Below are positions 48,301-56,734 of a stretch of 64,000 nt of DNA, one piece after another. The position numbers and the translations under genes were made by a program. This DNA comes from Sarcophilus harrisii. Taxonomy: Eukaryota > Chordata > Mammalia > Dasyuromorphia > Dasyuridae. Where the stretch lies: the NCBI RefSeq assembly GCF_902635505.1, contig NC_045427.1, positions 593,979,665 to 594,043,664 of the forward strand, written 5' to 3'. The first letter of the stretch is position 1. Each line of letters starts with the position of its first letter. Under the pieces are notes generated by a model that saw only the letters and a program-made list of their open reading frames with translations, made no database searches and was not told where the DNA came from.

Positions 48301-49245
48301 CTAGTCAGAAATATTTTACCCCAGTTTCATCATCTCTAAAAGATTGGATTTCTGTTCCTTGCAGGAATTTGCTGAAAATACAAAGTATCTATTGTTGTGT
48401 ATTTGAGTTTTGAATTATTGGGAAGAGAGACCTTATAACGTTGTGAAGACCCTCTCCCAGTCCACGTTCTGGTCAAGCGTCACCTACAGCTGACTAGCCT
48501 TCTGGGGAACAACGTGGAGGGCCCCAAGACTGAGAAGACAAATTCGGGACATTCTCGGGTAAGCCCTCCTCCGCAACCTTTCCTTCCGACTCCTACAGGC
48601 TCCAACGCCTCGACCACTCCCTCGGATACTGACTTTACACGCAGTTTGAGGTCCCTGTCAGGGTTTTTGTTGATGAAGAGAAAACTAGGCTCCTGGAGGG
48701 CGGGCCCTACTTAAGGGCTTCCAAAGCCTGGCACGTGCCAGGCGTCGGAATGGATCCCTGACGAGGGGCCTGCGCCGTTTCTGAGGACAAAGCCGGGGGG
48801 GGGGGGGGGGGGGGGGGGGGCTACTGGGATCACAGCATGAGCCCTTCACGTGTTTCCCAAGTTTTTCCCGTACTTTTCATTCAAACCCGAAGAGAGGGGG
48901 GCAAACGGGCTTTGCCCCCTCAGTCCCAAGCTCCGCTTGGTGAATGCCCCCAAACCTTGCCCTAAATTCCTTCTGGGGCGGGGCAGATGAAAACGGGAGT
49001 GAGGCACTCAGACACGCCCCCTCCCCCTTCCCGCCCGACTAAGGCAGTAGCCGAGAAAGCCTCCGGACCGGCTGCAGGATCAGCTGGGGGGCAGGAGAGG
49101 GAGCTCGGGCTGGGCCTTCGGACAGATACTCACGGGGGACTCCGGCCAGGTCTGCGTTCGAGTAGCTCATCCCGGCGCCGCTCCCGCCGAAAAACCCCGC
49201 TAGGCCTCCCGTGCTCCTGTTGCTGTTGCCTCCGCTGCCGTCCAT
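26785..49245 (-). CDS. TIMM23: TIMM23, channel subunit of the TIM23 presequence translocase; complete, seven coding exons
   Basis: Minus-strand exons are 49245-49134, 46157-46099, 44908-44815, 44526-44442, 42880-42822, 41714-41604 and 26900-26785. All have GT-AG borders, total 636 bp and encode 211 residues plus stop (human 209). The protein begins MDGSGGNSNRSTGGLAGFF and ends NNWEHMKGSMTQQSL. Residues 1 to about 74 are the hydrophilic, glycine-rich intermembrane-space part; from about 75 on come the four membrane segments of the Tim17/Tim22/Tim23 family, including FELAFFTIGGCCITGAAFGA and NTLGSLALLYSAFGV. The protein sits in the inner mitochondrial membrane and imports presequence-bearing proteins with TIMM17 and the PAM motor. 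The first exon is slightly longer than human; the remainder is nearly identical. The last intron (26901-41603) is 14.7 kb. TIMM23 is head-to-head with PARG and tail-to-tail with NCOA4. Confidence 0.98.
27870..28910 (-). mobile_element. L1 5' UTR/ORF1-side fragment
   Basis: Antisense marsupial L1 5' sequence: a C/T-rich part, then at the right end CTCCACCATCTTCCCAGAAT, the usual L1 5' leader pattern. The ORF2 and 3' parts expected on its left are missing. Confidence 0.65.
29066..29408 (+). repeat. Perfect tandem duplication, 170-bp period
   Basis: The block beginning at 29069 recurs at 29239 with no difference that I can find through CCCACCATGGA. The short shared word CCATG marks both junctions. 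Confidence 0.95.
29540..29965 (-). mobile_element. L1 3' UTR fragment
   Basis: Antisense L1 text: AATTCTTTGCCACCACAAAA, then GTGGTATTGCTGGGTCAAAG. Diverged. Confidence 0.75.
30501..30521 (+). repeat. A run
   Basis: Twenty-one adenines. No element recognised upstream of it. Confidence 0.9.
32930..33150 (-). mobile_element. MIR SINE
   Basis: Antisense MIR: CTTATGCTAGGCATTGTGCT, AAGTGCTTTACGAGTATTAT, and GAGGAAATTGAGGCAAACAG. Confidence 0.75.
33352..33384 (+). repeat. A run
   Basis: Thirty-three adenines, in an AT-rich context. Confidence 0.9.
33582..33684 (-). mobile_element. WSINE1-like CORE-SINE, 5'-truncated
   Basis: Antisense copy with T head, AGAGTCACACAGCTAGGAAG core and abrupt end at GGTTCTCCTG. 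Flanking AGTAATGACCTT / AGTAATAACCTT repeats form the target-site duplication. Confidence 0.85.
34200..34445 (+). mobile_element. L2 LINE 3' end
   Basis: GAAATCTTCTTTGATCCTTC through GTAGGCATTAAATAAATGTC, the standard L2 tail. Confidence 0.7.
34880..36240 (+). mobile_element. Composite L2 LINE fragments
   Basis: Pyrimidine-rich block with several pieces of the L2 3' half: ATATGTCCAAAAATGATCTT near 35,590, a tail-like ATTAGACTGCAGGCTCCACC near 35,730, and CACTCCAATGGCTTCCTATT near 36,103. More than one copy is mixed. Confidence 0.6.
36300..36905 (+). mobile_element. L2-type LINE reverse-transcriptase remnant
   Basis: The frame from 36753 reads MDLSVAYGIAEHIFLP and later CVFPQDLFLALFF. This fits the L2 RT blocks LDLSAAFDTVDH and VPQGSVLGPLLF. 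Short and decayed. Confidence 0.6.
36905..37750. repeat. Old dispersed repeat of unknown class
   Basis: Text familiar from many mammalian introns: AATCAATAAGCATTTGCTAG, GCTCTGGGGATACAGTG, AGGTGATATGGTCAGATCT. I cannot name the family. Confidence 0.5.
37860..38305 (+). mobile_element. L2 LINE 3' end
   Basis: AGTGGTTCCCAGTGGTTGCC to GTGAGATCCTTGAGGATTAG and CACAGTGTTTGGCACCTGC. Confidence 0.7.
38310..38645 (+). mobile_element. Second L2 LINE 3' end
   Basis: CAAGCTGGCCCATCTTATCT through CCCAGCATAGTGCTGGATAC and CCTAATAAATGCTTCTTGAT, directly after the previous L2 tail. Confidence 0.65.
40785..40975. mobile_element. hAT-like non-autonomous DNA transposon
   Basis: Contains GGGGGCCAGTTCATTGTCCC, CAGACTGTTGGAGGGCC and the right terminal repeat AGTAGTTTGAGGACCCCTG. 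The left terminus is degraded. Confidence 0.6.
41604..41714 (-). CDS. TIMM23: TIMM23 coding exon 6
   Basis: Encodes LLYSAFGVVIEKTRGAEDD, then INTVAAGTMTGMLYKCT with a split Gly. Donor GTAGGT opens the 14.7-kb last intron. Confidence 0.96.
42230..42610 (+). mobile_element. L2 LINE 3' end
   Basis: CATGCCTGGAACACTCTCTC, AGGAAGCCTTTCCCAACCTC and a tail at TATTTAATAAATGTTTATTG. In TIMM23 intron 5. Confidence 0.75.
42822..42880 (-). CDS. TIMM23: TIMM23 coding exon 5
   Basis: Encodes ILNMVTRQGALWANTLGSL, identical to human over this stretch. Acceptor AATAG, donor GTAAGT. Confidence 0.96.
42890..43640. other. TIMM23 intron 4 stretch, nothing recognised
   Basis: AT-rich sequence between coding exon 5 and an L1 tail. 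No gene, RNA or repeat supported. Confidence 0.5.
43640..43920 (-). mobile_element. L1 3'-end fragment
   Basis: Antisense tail: GTTTTATTCTTTCTAATTAT, CAACATTCATTTATATAAGA, GACAGCAAGCAATCTATTAT. Confidence 0.7.
44305..44319 (-). promoter_or_regulatory. Candidate CTCF site in TIMM23 intron 4
   Basis: CCGCCCCCTGCTGGC reads as a near-consensus CTCF core on the minus strand. It is GC-rich inside AT-rich intron sequence. The site is called from the motif alone. Confidence 0.45.
44442..44526 (-). CDS. TIMM23: TIMM23 coding exon 4
   Basis: Encodes AAFGAVNGLRLGLKETRKM, then AWSKPRNV with a split Gln. Donor GTAAGT. Confidence 0.96.
44815..44908 (-). CDS. TIMM23: TIMM23 coding exon 3
   Basis: Encodes DTDEFILPTGANKTRGRFE and the start of the first membrane segment (LAFFTIGGCCIT). 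Donor GTAGAT. Confidence 0.96.
45240..45570 (+). mobile_element. 5'-truncated L1 3' UTR
   Basis: Sense marsupial L1 3' UTR: GAGAGCAGAACCAAGAGATA, TATACAGCAACAATGTTATA, GACATGACAAACATGGATTT. The 76-codon open frame from 45151 is part of this and is not a gene. Confidence 0.65.
45850..46015 (-). mobile_element. MIR SINE fragment
   Basis: TACTTTGCAGATGAATAAAC, TGAGGTCTCAAGATGTCAAG; antisense MIR core, diverged. About 85 bp from TIMM23 coding exon 2. Confidence 0.55.
46099..46157 (-). CDS. TIMM23: TIMM23 coding exon 2
   Basis: Encodes TGMSPLSPYLNVDPRYLIQ, close to human TGMNPLSPYLNVDPRYLVQ. Acceptor CTAG, donor GTAAGA. Confidence 0.96.
46455..47930 (-). mobile_element. Old L1 3' part
   Basis: Begins with ATT repeats and the L1 tail AACTTTTTATTGACAGAACC, CCCTAGATGGCAAGCAGTCC. 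It continues through decayed ORF2-end sequence (TTTGATGGCTTGCAGAGTAT; TTGTTATCAAACACTG), with a hAT-like piece at 47,310-47,430 inserted. Confidence 0.6.
47310..47430. mobile_element. hAT-like DNA transposon remnant
   Basis: TTAATCTGGGGTCTGTGAAT, ATTTCAATATAATTGATTTA and AGGTGTCCAGGACC. Same broad family as 12,140-12,410. Confidence 0.5.
48795..48820 (+). repeat. G run of 26 bases
   Basis: Uninterrupted guanines at the edge of the TIMM23/PARG CpG island, inside TIMM23 intron 1. Confidence 0.9.
49134..49245 (-). CDS. TIMM23: TIMM23 coding exon 1
   Basis: ATG at 49245-49243. Encodes 37 residues up to SNADLAGVP plus the first base of Leu38, then a GTGAGT donor. The Gly/Ser/Asn-rich stretch is two residues longer than human. 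Confidence 0.96.
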
Positions 49246-49827
49246 GGCCCTGCTCCTTCCTTTTCGTCCGCTGCCCGAGGTCTCCGCTTCAGGCCGGGGC
49301 CCTTCCGGCGGCCGTTAGTCCGCGTTACCGCGCGGCCCCTGACCGCGATGCCTCACTCCTCCCCGGTCGCTGCTGGCAGCGCCGCCGGTGCCGGTACTAC
49401 GCCCGCTCCTGCCGCCGCCGCCGCCGCCGCCTCCTTCACGCGGTGACCTTCCGGGGCGTCCAATGGTCGTCAAGTAGCTGACGTCCGCTTTGCGACTGTG
49501 CGCGGCGCGGAAGCCGGAAGTACTTGACGGCAGCAGTTCCGTAGGCGCAAAAGTGAAGGCGTCCGAAGTGGTCGCTGCTGCTTCTGCTGAGGGGTCGGGA
49601 ACTGTTGTGGGAAGAGAAGAGAAACGCAAAGCTCTTGGTGCCCTGGGAGGAGTGAGAGAGTCACTTAAAGAGGTGAAGAGGGTGCGAGGACAGAGGCGCA
49701 GGAGAGGGCATGGTGTGGTGGGGGAGAGCCGGCCGCCCGCCCCCACCCGCCATCGCCCCTCTCCGGCCGGGTGAATGAGGCTCTCCGTCCGGGCTTGCCC
49801 GGGGGCTGCGCGCCGCGGGACCCCAGC
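49246..49827. promoter_or_regulatory. Bidirectional TIMM23/PARG CpG-island promoter
   Basis: 582 bp separate the two divergent start codons, within a CpG-rich block of about 48.4-50.2 kb. Motifs seen are a CCAAT box at 49460-49464, TGACGT (CRE half) at 49479-49484 and an ETS/GABP-type CCGGAAGT at 49514-49521. A shared TIM23/PARG promoter is established in human; this arrangement matches it. Individual start sites are not visible. Confidence 0.85.
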
Positions 49828-50080
49828 ATGAGTGCGGGCCCCGGCTGCAAACCCTGCAGGAAGCGAGCCCGCTGCGGCGCCTCTAAATCGCCGCCGCCCG
49901 CCTCCTCCGGGCCCCTGAGCCAGTCCGGAGGAAAGAGACAGGTGTCGGCCCCTGAGGCCGGCCCGGGGCAGCCCGTCCTGTTCCCTCTTTGGCCGAGGAC
50001 GCCGTCGTCTTCATCCGTCGGCTCCCCGGGACCAACAGCGTCTGGGCCACACGGCGTCTGCGGCAAGTTGGGGAACAAAG
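49828..50080 (+). CDS. PARG: PARG coding exon 1
   Basis: Eighty-four codons plus one base, lying in the CpG island. Only the first 20 or so residues align clearly with human; the Pro/Ser-rich remainder has diverged. Donor GTGGGT after GGGAACAAAG. Confidence 0.93.
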
Positions 50081-50502
50081 GTGGGTGCCCCGCGCCCCGG
50101 GCCCAGGACCTTCTTTTCCCGCGTCGTTCCGACATGTTTAGGGGATTCGGCGGAGGGCGAGCCGGCTCCGTTTCGGGCTGACGCCGGGTTCCCCTCTGCC
50201 CTCTCGAGGTCGTTTCTTAATGATGAAAGACCTCGAGATGAAGGAAGAGATTTCTGGGCTTTCACTGGACAGATTCAGGAGGGAATTCCCTTTTTGTCCT
50301 CATCTTTGGGAATGTGGCTTCACTCGGTCAGGGAATGCCGTTAGGATGAGAGGAAAACATTTAGCTGATGTTTTGCATTCACAACCAGCTCCAGGAAGGC
50401 TCCTGCAATTTTTGTGTAGTTGAAACTTATTTTCTAACCCGCGAAACCCCAAGGAAAGAATGACACTAAGGTCGGGGCTAGTTCAAGTGTGTAGCTTGTC
50501 CT

Positions 50503-50539
<37 letters not shown>

Positions 50540-53500
50540 AGGCAATTGGGATTAAGTGATTTGCCCAGGGTCACACAGCCAGGAAATGTTAAGTGTCTGA
50601 AGCTGGATTTGAACTCCGGTCCTCCTGACTTCAGAGCTGGTGCTCTATCCACTGTGTCACCTACCTGCCTCATCCTTATTTTTTATAAATTGTTCGGTCT
50701 CTGAGAATCACTTGTTGGCAGGAAAACAAAGGGCTGGGAACCTTTCATTGTAGTTGGGAATGTGAAAGTAAATGAAACAATAATCAAAATTTTCTATAAA
50801 GAAGAACATGAGGTTCTTTATGACTTAAAATTACCTTTAGATGCAGTGTACTCTTCCTTTATCTCAATAGCTCTTTATTTTCCAATTTCCTGTAAAGATA
50901 GTTTCCAACATTTCATTTTTGTAAGATTTTGAGCTCCAAGTTTTTTTTTTTCTTCTCCTTTACCTAAGATAGCAAGCAATTTGATGTTATGCCTATTTTT
51001 TTTTTAAAGAGATTATTCAATATATGTACATGAGATAAGGGAAGCAGCTTTTTTTTTTTTTTAATAATGTTGCTTATGTCATTCTTTCAGGGTATGATTG
51101 TTACCAAAGGCATAGAAATTTGGCTGTTGATTTTGCTGTTTATGATATAGTAAAAGACACAGTAGATCCCTCTTACTGAAAGTCTCAAATTCAAACTATC
51201 TTTTACTGTTGCATAATCAAGTAGACTGTAAACTCCAAAGATTCAGCAGCTATTTTTCATTTTTGTCTTTATGTTCCCAAAGTTTACAAGATATAGTGAA
51301 GTATAATGAGTAAGAAGACCATGGCTTAAGTTCTGTCTCCATCCCCATAACTTGGTTGCCATGGGCAAGTTGCTTAATTAACTCTTGATGTCCAGCAATT
51401 AAGTTTCAGGAAAGAAGTAGAACTGTGATTGTGAGAGGAGTTTCTATACCAGAAGTTTCCTATACTGGTAGAAATATTGATCTGGACCAAGACTAATCTC
51501 CAGTACTTAATACAGTACCTTACTTACAGTAGTTTGTAAATGTTTGTTGGAATGAATTAAATCTTCATCTACCCTTTTTTTTTTTTTTGTTTGCCAAATG
51601 ACAAAATGCTTAATAAACAATTATATATGCCTGTCTGAAGATGTTGATATCTGTACAGCATCCATTATCAAATTTTCTTAAATTGAACTTTCCCCTCCAT
51701 GTTGTTTTATTTGATTTCTATAGCAACTTGTTAAGTACTTAGTTATGACTATATCCTTTTTGTACAAGACAAAACAGTTTCAGAAAGATTAAATGATTTA
51801 CTCATGGTGAAACAGCTGTTGGTAAAGATTTGAACTGAGGTCTCTTCTGATTAGGTTCAGCTGGATCATGCTGCGATGATCATCTTTAAAAAGTACATTG
51901 TATCTACTGTTAATATGAGTTATGGCTTAGACCAATTACGAGATATATAAATTAATGCCTAATCTTTTTTCTAGCTTTCAAACAAAAGACAATTACCAAT
52001 TGGGTGGACACTAAAGAATTCAACACAGGGTCAAAAAGGTATGTGATTTTTATTGTGAACTAGATTAAAAGAATAAATCTTTAGTAATAAGATAGGAAAA
52101 TTTCAAGAGATGTAGTTTCTGGATAATTCATAATTTTATTAATTATGATTAGTAGATAATGAATAAAATGATCATTTGGCTTTCTCTTGTACCCAAGAAT
52201 CTCCTCAGGCTTATATGTCCTTAAAAGAGTTGGGGTTTCCTGACAGGTAGAAATGAACAATTAATCAGAGAATAAATCTTAAAATGAAAGGTAGACCTAT
52301 TCTAATGAAGAACTGGAAGACTTTGATCACTTTTACTCCTAGATATACAGACCCACCCTCAGCTTCCTACAATCTAGACAAAGTAATTTTTATACTTTAC
52401 CCTATAATCTACTCCTCAGGCTTGTCTGAGTAGAACACAAAGGGCTGGAATTTACCCAGAATTGTATTTTTTTTGTAAGATTATCTAGTTGGATAAGGTA
52501 AGAATTTCCCCTAGCTAAGGTGGGATAAGTAAGTGGGGTAGAACTTTTTGGTCCAGGTCAGAAATTTCCTTAAGAGACTGGACTTTGAGTGAAGAAATAG
52601 AAAGGAAAAAACTTGCATCTCCCCAGGTTAATTGGACACTTTATATTATATATAATGTATAATATGTGATATGTGATTTATATCATAATAATTTTGTTAC
52701 AGGTAAAATAAATGAACTTTATAGGATTAAATATGTATATACTGAATAAATACATATTGAGCACATATATCATAATAAAAGTTTTCTTTGTCATTGTTCC
52801 TGCTGCTGTTCCTCCCTGAGTGCCCTTTTTTTTTTTTTCTCCATCATCTATACACTAATAGTTCCTACTGGAAGTCATACTAATCCTAGTTCAAAGAATA
52901 CCTTAAAATTGCTTTAAATTTACTTTCTTCACAAATACTTTTTTGGCAGCTATATCCCACAGTGGTCTGAAGGTTTCTTGTAGGCAACTGAGGGGAGGAG
53001 AGGGAGCAGTGAATAGAACCTTGGGCCTGAAGTCAGGAAGGTCAAAGTTCAAATTTGACCCCAAGACTATGATTACTAGCTATGTGATTGGGTAAGTCAT
53101 TTTGCTTCTGCTTGCCTCAGTTTCCTCAACTATAAAATGAGGATATAAATAGCATTTATTTCCCAGGCTTGTTGTAAGGTTCAAATCAGATAATGTTTAT
53201 AAGGCAGTTAGTACAGTGTTTGACACATATAACAGGCACTTATTATTTATTTCTGTCCTTTCTTCTCTCTGTCCTTAGACAGGAGATGCTCTTGGGGAAC
53301 AAGTTTAGTTTAGGACTACATCTCATCATTGGTTATTTATTGTATTAACCAATCAGCTTTAACAGATAAGTATCTGCTAATAACCTTTCTATATAGGAGA
53401 TCTTGTTTTGTCTGAGAATATGGAAAGAAGATATACTTTCCTAACCCCTTTCTTGCTCCCCCCTCCATTTCCAGTCTTATCAGTTACTCTAATATTCCAG

Positions 53501-54331
53501 TAGATCCAGTAAGATCTTCCAGTTGGTTGGGGGCAAAAGGCCAGAATCAGATTGCCAGTAGGAAGAATATCCATCCAAGAGTATTCATTCTTTTAGGCTA
53601 AAATTATTTCTTAGAGGAGAGGTAATATGAATGATGGAGCTGGATAAACATGCAAGTTGACAAGAGCCCAGCTCAGTTATATAGCTATAGCTGTTTTCTT
53701 TTCACTCCATTTAGTTTGATAGCGTATTCCTCTGATTATCTTTCTACATATATTTGTGTGTGTCTCTAATTATTTTGACCACTTTTGTAATATTTATGTA
53801 TCTCCTTTAGAGAACATGTCCTTGTTGTCAACTTGTATCACTAACACTTTAAAAAATATTAAGTAACTAAAACATACAAAGGTGCATAATAGATATTGTG
53901 GAAGATAGCAGTAAATAGTAAAATATTAGTGAGGTCTTTACCTCAAGCAATTTACAAATCTATTTAATTGCAACCATGTAAGTTAGCACTAGATTATAAA
54001 TATATTAATTTTGTTCCGGTTTTTTGTTTATTAGATTGTAAGTTCCTTGTGATAAGGCATTATGCTTTATGCCTAAAGTATGATATTATCTCTAATGAAG
54101 GGGAAGGCACCATAGTGGGTACTCCAAAAATAATTTTTTTAAAACTTTTTTTTTTTGAAGGGACAGGGCATTTGGGATTAAGTAACTTGTCCTGGGTCAC
54201 ATAGCTAGCAAGTGTTAAGTGTTTGAGACAGAATTTGAACTTAGATACTTCCAACTTAAGGGCTGATGCTATATATACTGTGCCATCTAGCTGCCCCAGA
54301 AATAATTAATTATCAGTAAATACAGACCTTA

Positions 54332-54366
<35 letters not shown>

Positions 54367-56734
54367 TTAATAGCCTTTTATTTACAGGATATATACATGG
54401 GTAACTTTACAGCATTAACAATTGCCAAACCTCTTGTTCTAATTTTTCACCTCTTACCCCCCCCCCCCCTCCCCTAGATGGCAGGATGACCAGTAGATGT
54501 TAAATATATTAAAATATAAATTAGCTACACAATAAGTATACCTGACCAAAACGTTATTTTGCTGTAGAAAAAGAATCAGACTCTGAAATATTGTACAATT
54601 AGCTTGTGAAGGAAATCAAAAATGCAGGTGTGTATAAATATAGGGATTGGGAATTCAATGTAATGGTTTTTAGTCATCTCCCAGAGTTCTTTTTCTGGGC
54701 ATAGCTGGTTCAGTTCATTACTGCTCCATTAGAAATGATTTGGTTGATCTCGTTGCTGAGAAGGGCATGATCCATCAGAACTCAGACCTTACTCTTAAAG
54801 AGCATAAGAGAAATAAGATATATTTATGAAAATCCATAAAGCAACCTGTGCTATGACAACTGCACAGAATTAACAAAAACAAAATGTGAAAATAGAAAAG
54901 AGGAAGAAAAACCTTCTAGATGGTGGTTTAGGTATGAGGGAAGACTTAGATCAAGATCGTTTGAGTTAGGTCTTGAAGGATAGATAAGATTTCAGAAAGG
55001 AAATTGGAGAGAGTAAAATGATTGTCCTAGCATTGATTGGTAAAGGATGAAGCTGGGAAAGTAATTATTTGGGGGAATAATAAATTCCTTAAAGTACAGG
55101 GAGAGCATCTAAGATTAGGTTAGAAATGTAGGCTGATTCTGGATAATATAAAAAACCTAGAGTATTAGGAGACCTTGACAATTTTTAAGTTAAATTAATG
55201 TGATATGAGTTACTGTCAGAAAAGGTAACTTGGATGGATTGGAGGTGAAGAGCCTAATTGAGAACCAATTGATCCAAGATAATATTTGTGTGAAAATTAG
55301 GATTTTTTTAATCTAGTTAGAATGATCTGGACTTGATAATTGAGGGTGGAGTCAAACTTGACTGAAGCATCAGGTGTTGATGACTAGAAACATGATAGTG
55401 TCTTGAATTCTTGAAGGTTTTTTTAAGTAGTAGTAGTAGCAGCAGCAGCAATAGCAGCAATAGTAGTAGTTTTGATTGTAGTAATTGTGATTGTAGTAGC
55501 AGTAGTAATATTTAAATCACTTACAGACTAAGCATTTTCATATAGCTGAATATTTAGAGATTGCTTATTTGGGGGGATAATAAATTCCTTAAAATACAGG
55601 GAGAGCATCTAAGATTAGGTTAGAAATGCAATTTAAATTTCTGAGTGAAAATGCAAATTGTAAAAAGTTGAGTTTCTTTTTTGGCCCATTTGTAGATTGT
55701 TGATTATTTTATATGAGGTTTTATTTAATTTATGGGTTTTTTTTCCTCCTTTGCAGTTTGCATAGTAAAGATATCATCAAAACAGAAGGATCTAAGATGA
55801 GTTCTATACAGAAAGATAATTTTTTCCAACATAACATGGAGAAGTTAGAAAATGTTTCTCAGCTGAGCCATGCTAAGTCATCTCAAGATAAAAATACAAA
55901 GCATTTCAACCATCCTCTGACGTTCAGTACCTGTAAGTTGCAAAGTGAAGGAAAACAAAGGGAGCCTTTGGAAGCTGAACCCCAGGAAGTAACTCTCATG
56001 GCAGATCAGTTTAGAAATGCTAATGTGGATCAATCACCCCAAAGTGATGATCAAATTCATCTAGATTGTGAAGAAGATAGAGACAATCGGCAGCTCTTAC
56101 TGACACCTGTAAAGATGGCAAATTCTAAGCAGCCTATGAAAGATGTACAACTAGGAGAGGCCTCAAGCAGCCTGCAGCCCAGTAAGTGTTGCCAGCCTGT
56201 CCATGGCACTAGTGCAGGTAGTCAGCAGGAAGAGATAGATGTTGTTCCTGAGAGTCCATTGTCAGATGGTGGTGGTGGTGATGTTTTACCTGATCAGAAA
56301 AATGATGAGATGAGCAGACAAGAAAGTCCTGCAGAGTCTCCTCTTGAGAAAGAAAGTGAACCAGAGTCCCCAATGGACGTTGATAATTCTAAGAATAGTT
56401 GTCAGGATTCAGAGGCAGATGAAGACACAAGCCCATGTTTTGAAGAACAAGAAGATGGCAATTCCTCTAAAGCAGCAAACAAATCATCAAAATTTCAAAC
56501 AGGAGAGAATAAAATTGAATGTAAAAAACAGTACTCTACTAGGGTATGTGAAGATAGTGGATCGAGCCTTCAGTTAGAAGGAGTAGAGAGTCCCACTGAA
56601 GAGGATCATTTACCCTCCAAATCCCCTACGATTACTGCTCTGAATGTGGAATGCAAAGGTCCCAAGCAAGCTGGGAGAAAGGATTCTAAAATAACAGATC
56701 ATTTCATGAGACTGCCTAGAGGAGAGGACAAAAG
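49828..56734 (+). CDS. PARG: PARG, poly(ADP-ribose) glycohydrolase; N-terminal 431 codons only, gene leaves the window
   Basis: Exons are 49828-50080, 51975-52038 and 55757-56734, all in phase with GT-AG borders. The start MSAGPGCKPCRKRARCG aligns with human MNAGPGCEPCTKRPRWG; the basic KRAR patch is the known nuclear localisation signal region. Residues 88-95 (QKTITNWV) match the human non-canonical PCNA-binding box QKTITSWM. Residues 133-142 (MEKLENVSQL) match the nuclear export signal region. Caspase-3 site regions are EEID (264-267; human DEID) and MDVD (312-315; identical). The part present is the disordered regulatory region. The macrodomain-like catalytic domain that cleaves ribose-ribose bonds of poly(ADP-ribose) is encoded by exons beyond the right edge. 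Upstream, PARG shares its promoter with TIMM23. Confidence 0.97.
50511..50672 (-). mobile_element. WSINE1-like CORE-SINE, well preserved
   Basis: Antisense copy in PARG intron 1: long T head, CAGGGTCACACAGCCAGGAA, TTGAACTCCGGTCCTCCTGA. TCCTTATTTTTT repeats at 50499-50510 and 50673-50684 form a perfect target-site duplication, suggesting a rather young insertion. Confidence 0.9.
50860..51050 (-). mobile_element. L1 3'-end fragment
   Basis: Antisense L1 tail: CAATAGCTCTTTATTTTCCA, then GATAGCAAGCAATTTGATGT. Confidence 0.65.
51700..51850 (-). mobile_element. MIR SINE fragment
   Basis: GAAAGATTAAATGATTTACT, GATTTGAACTGAGGTCTCTT. Antisense, about 125 bp before PARG exon 2. Confidence 0.5.
51975..52038 (+). 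CDS. PARG: PARG coding exon 2 (PIP box)
   Basis: Encodes FKQKTITNWVDTKEFNTGSK with split codons at both ends. It aligns with human FKQKTITSWMDTKGIKT and carries the PCNA-interacting box. Acceptor TTTTCTAG, donor GTATGT. Confidence 0.95.
52039..52990 (+). other. PARG intron 2, left part, nothing recognised
   Basis: AT-rich DNA without recognised genes or repeat families. Confidence 0.4.
53000..53250 (+). mobile_element. MIR/THER1-type SINE
   Basis: CTGAAGTCAGGAAGGTCAAA, CCTCAGTTTCCTCAACTATA, GGCTTGTTGTAAGGTTCAAA and GTTTGACACATATAACAGGC in standard order. Confidence 0.75.
54141..54297 (-). mobile_element. WSINE1-like CORE-SINE
   Basis: Antisense copy: GGGATTAAGTAACTTGTCCT through GCCATCTAGCTGCCCC. 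Flanks CCAAAAATAATT and CCAGAAATAATT suggest the target-site duplication. Confidence 0.8.
54337..54782 (-). mobile_element. 5'-truncated L1 insertion with perfect target-site duplication
   Basis: Antisense L1 3' UTR with a T head (its poly-A tail), CCCCTAGATGGCAGGATGAC and CATAGCTGGTTCAGTTCATT. The 14-bp duplication CAGACCTTACTCTT is intact on both sides (54323-54336 and 54783-54796). Confidence 0.9.
55065..55129 (+). repeat. Direct repeat, copy 1
   Basis: ATAATAAATTCCTTAAAGTA, then GGGAGAGCATCTAAGATTAG; repeated 500 bp further on. Confidence 0.85.
55426..55511 (+). repeat. TAG/CAG triplet repeat
   Basis: Imperfect AGT/AGC triplets, e.g. AGTAGTAGCAGCAGCAGCA, then degenerate units. Confidence 0.85.
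55565..55629 (+). repeat. Direct repeat, copy 2
   Basis: Nearly identical to 55065-55129 at an exact 500-bp offset. Ends about 130 bp before PARG exon 3. Confidence 0.85.
55757..56734 (+). CDS. PARG: PARG coding exon 3 (large exon)
   Basis: 978 bp encoding about residues 106-431, with conserved blocks SIQKDNFFQHNMEKLENVSQ, IDVVPESPLSD, ESPMDVDNSKNSCQDSEADE and KDSKITDHFMRLP. Ends AAA AG|GTAATC. A 70-bp direct repeat lies just upstream (55565-55629; partner at 55065-55129). Confidence 0.96.

Noticed and set aside
48987-49481. Plus-strand frame of 164 codons over TIMM23 exon 1
   Set aside because: Arg/Ser-rich antisense shadow of TIMM23 exon 1 in a CpG island.
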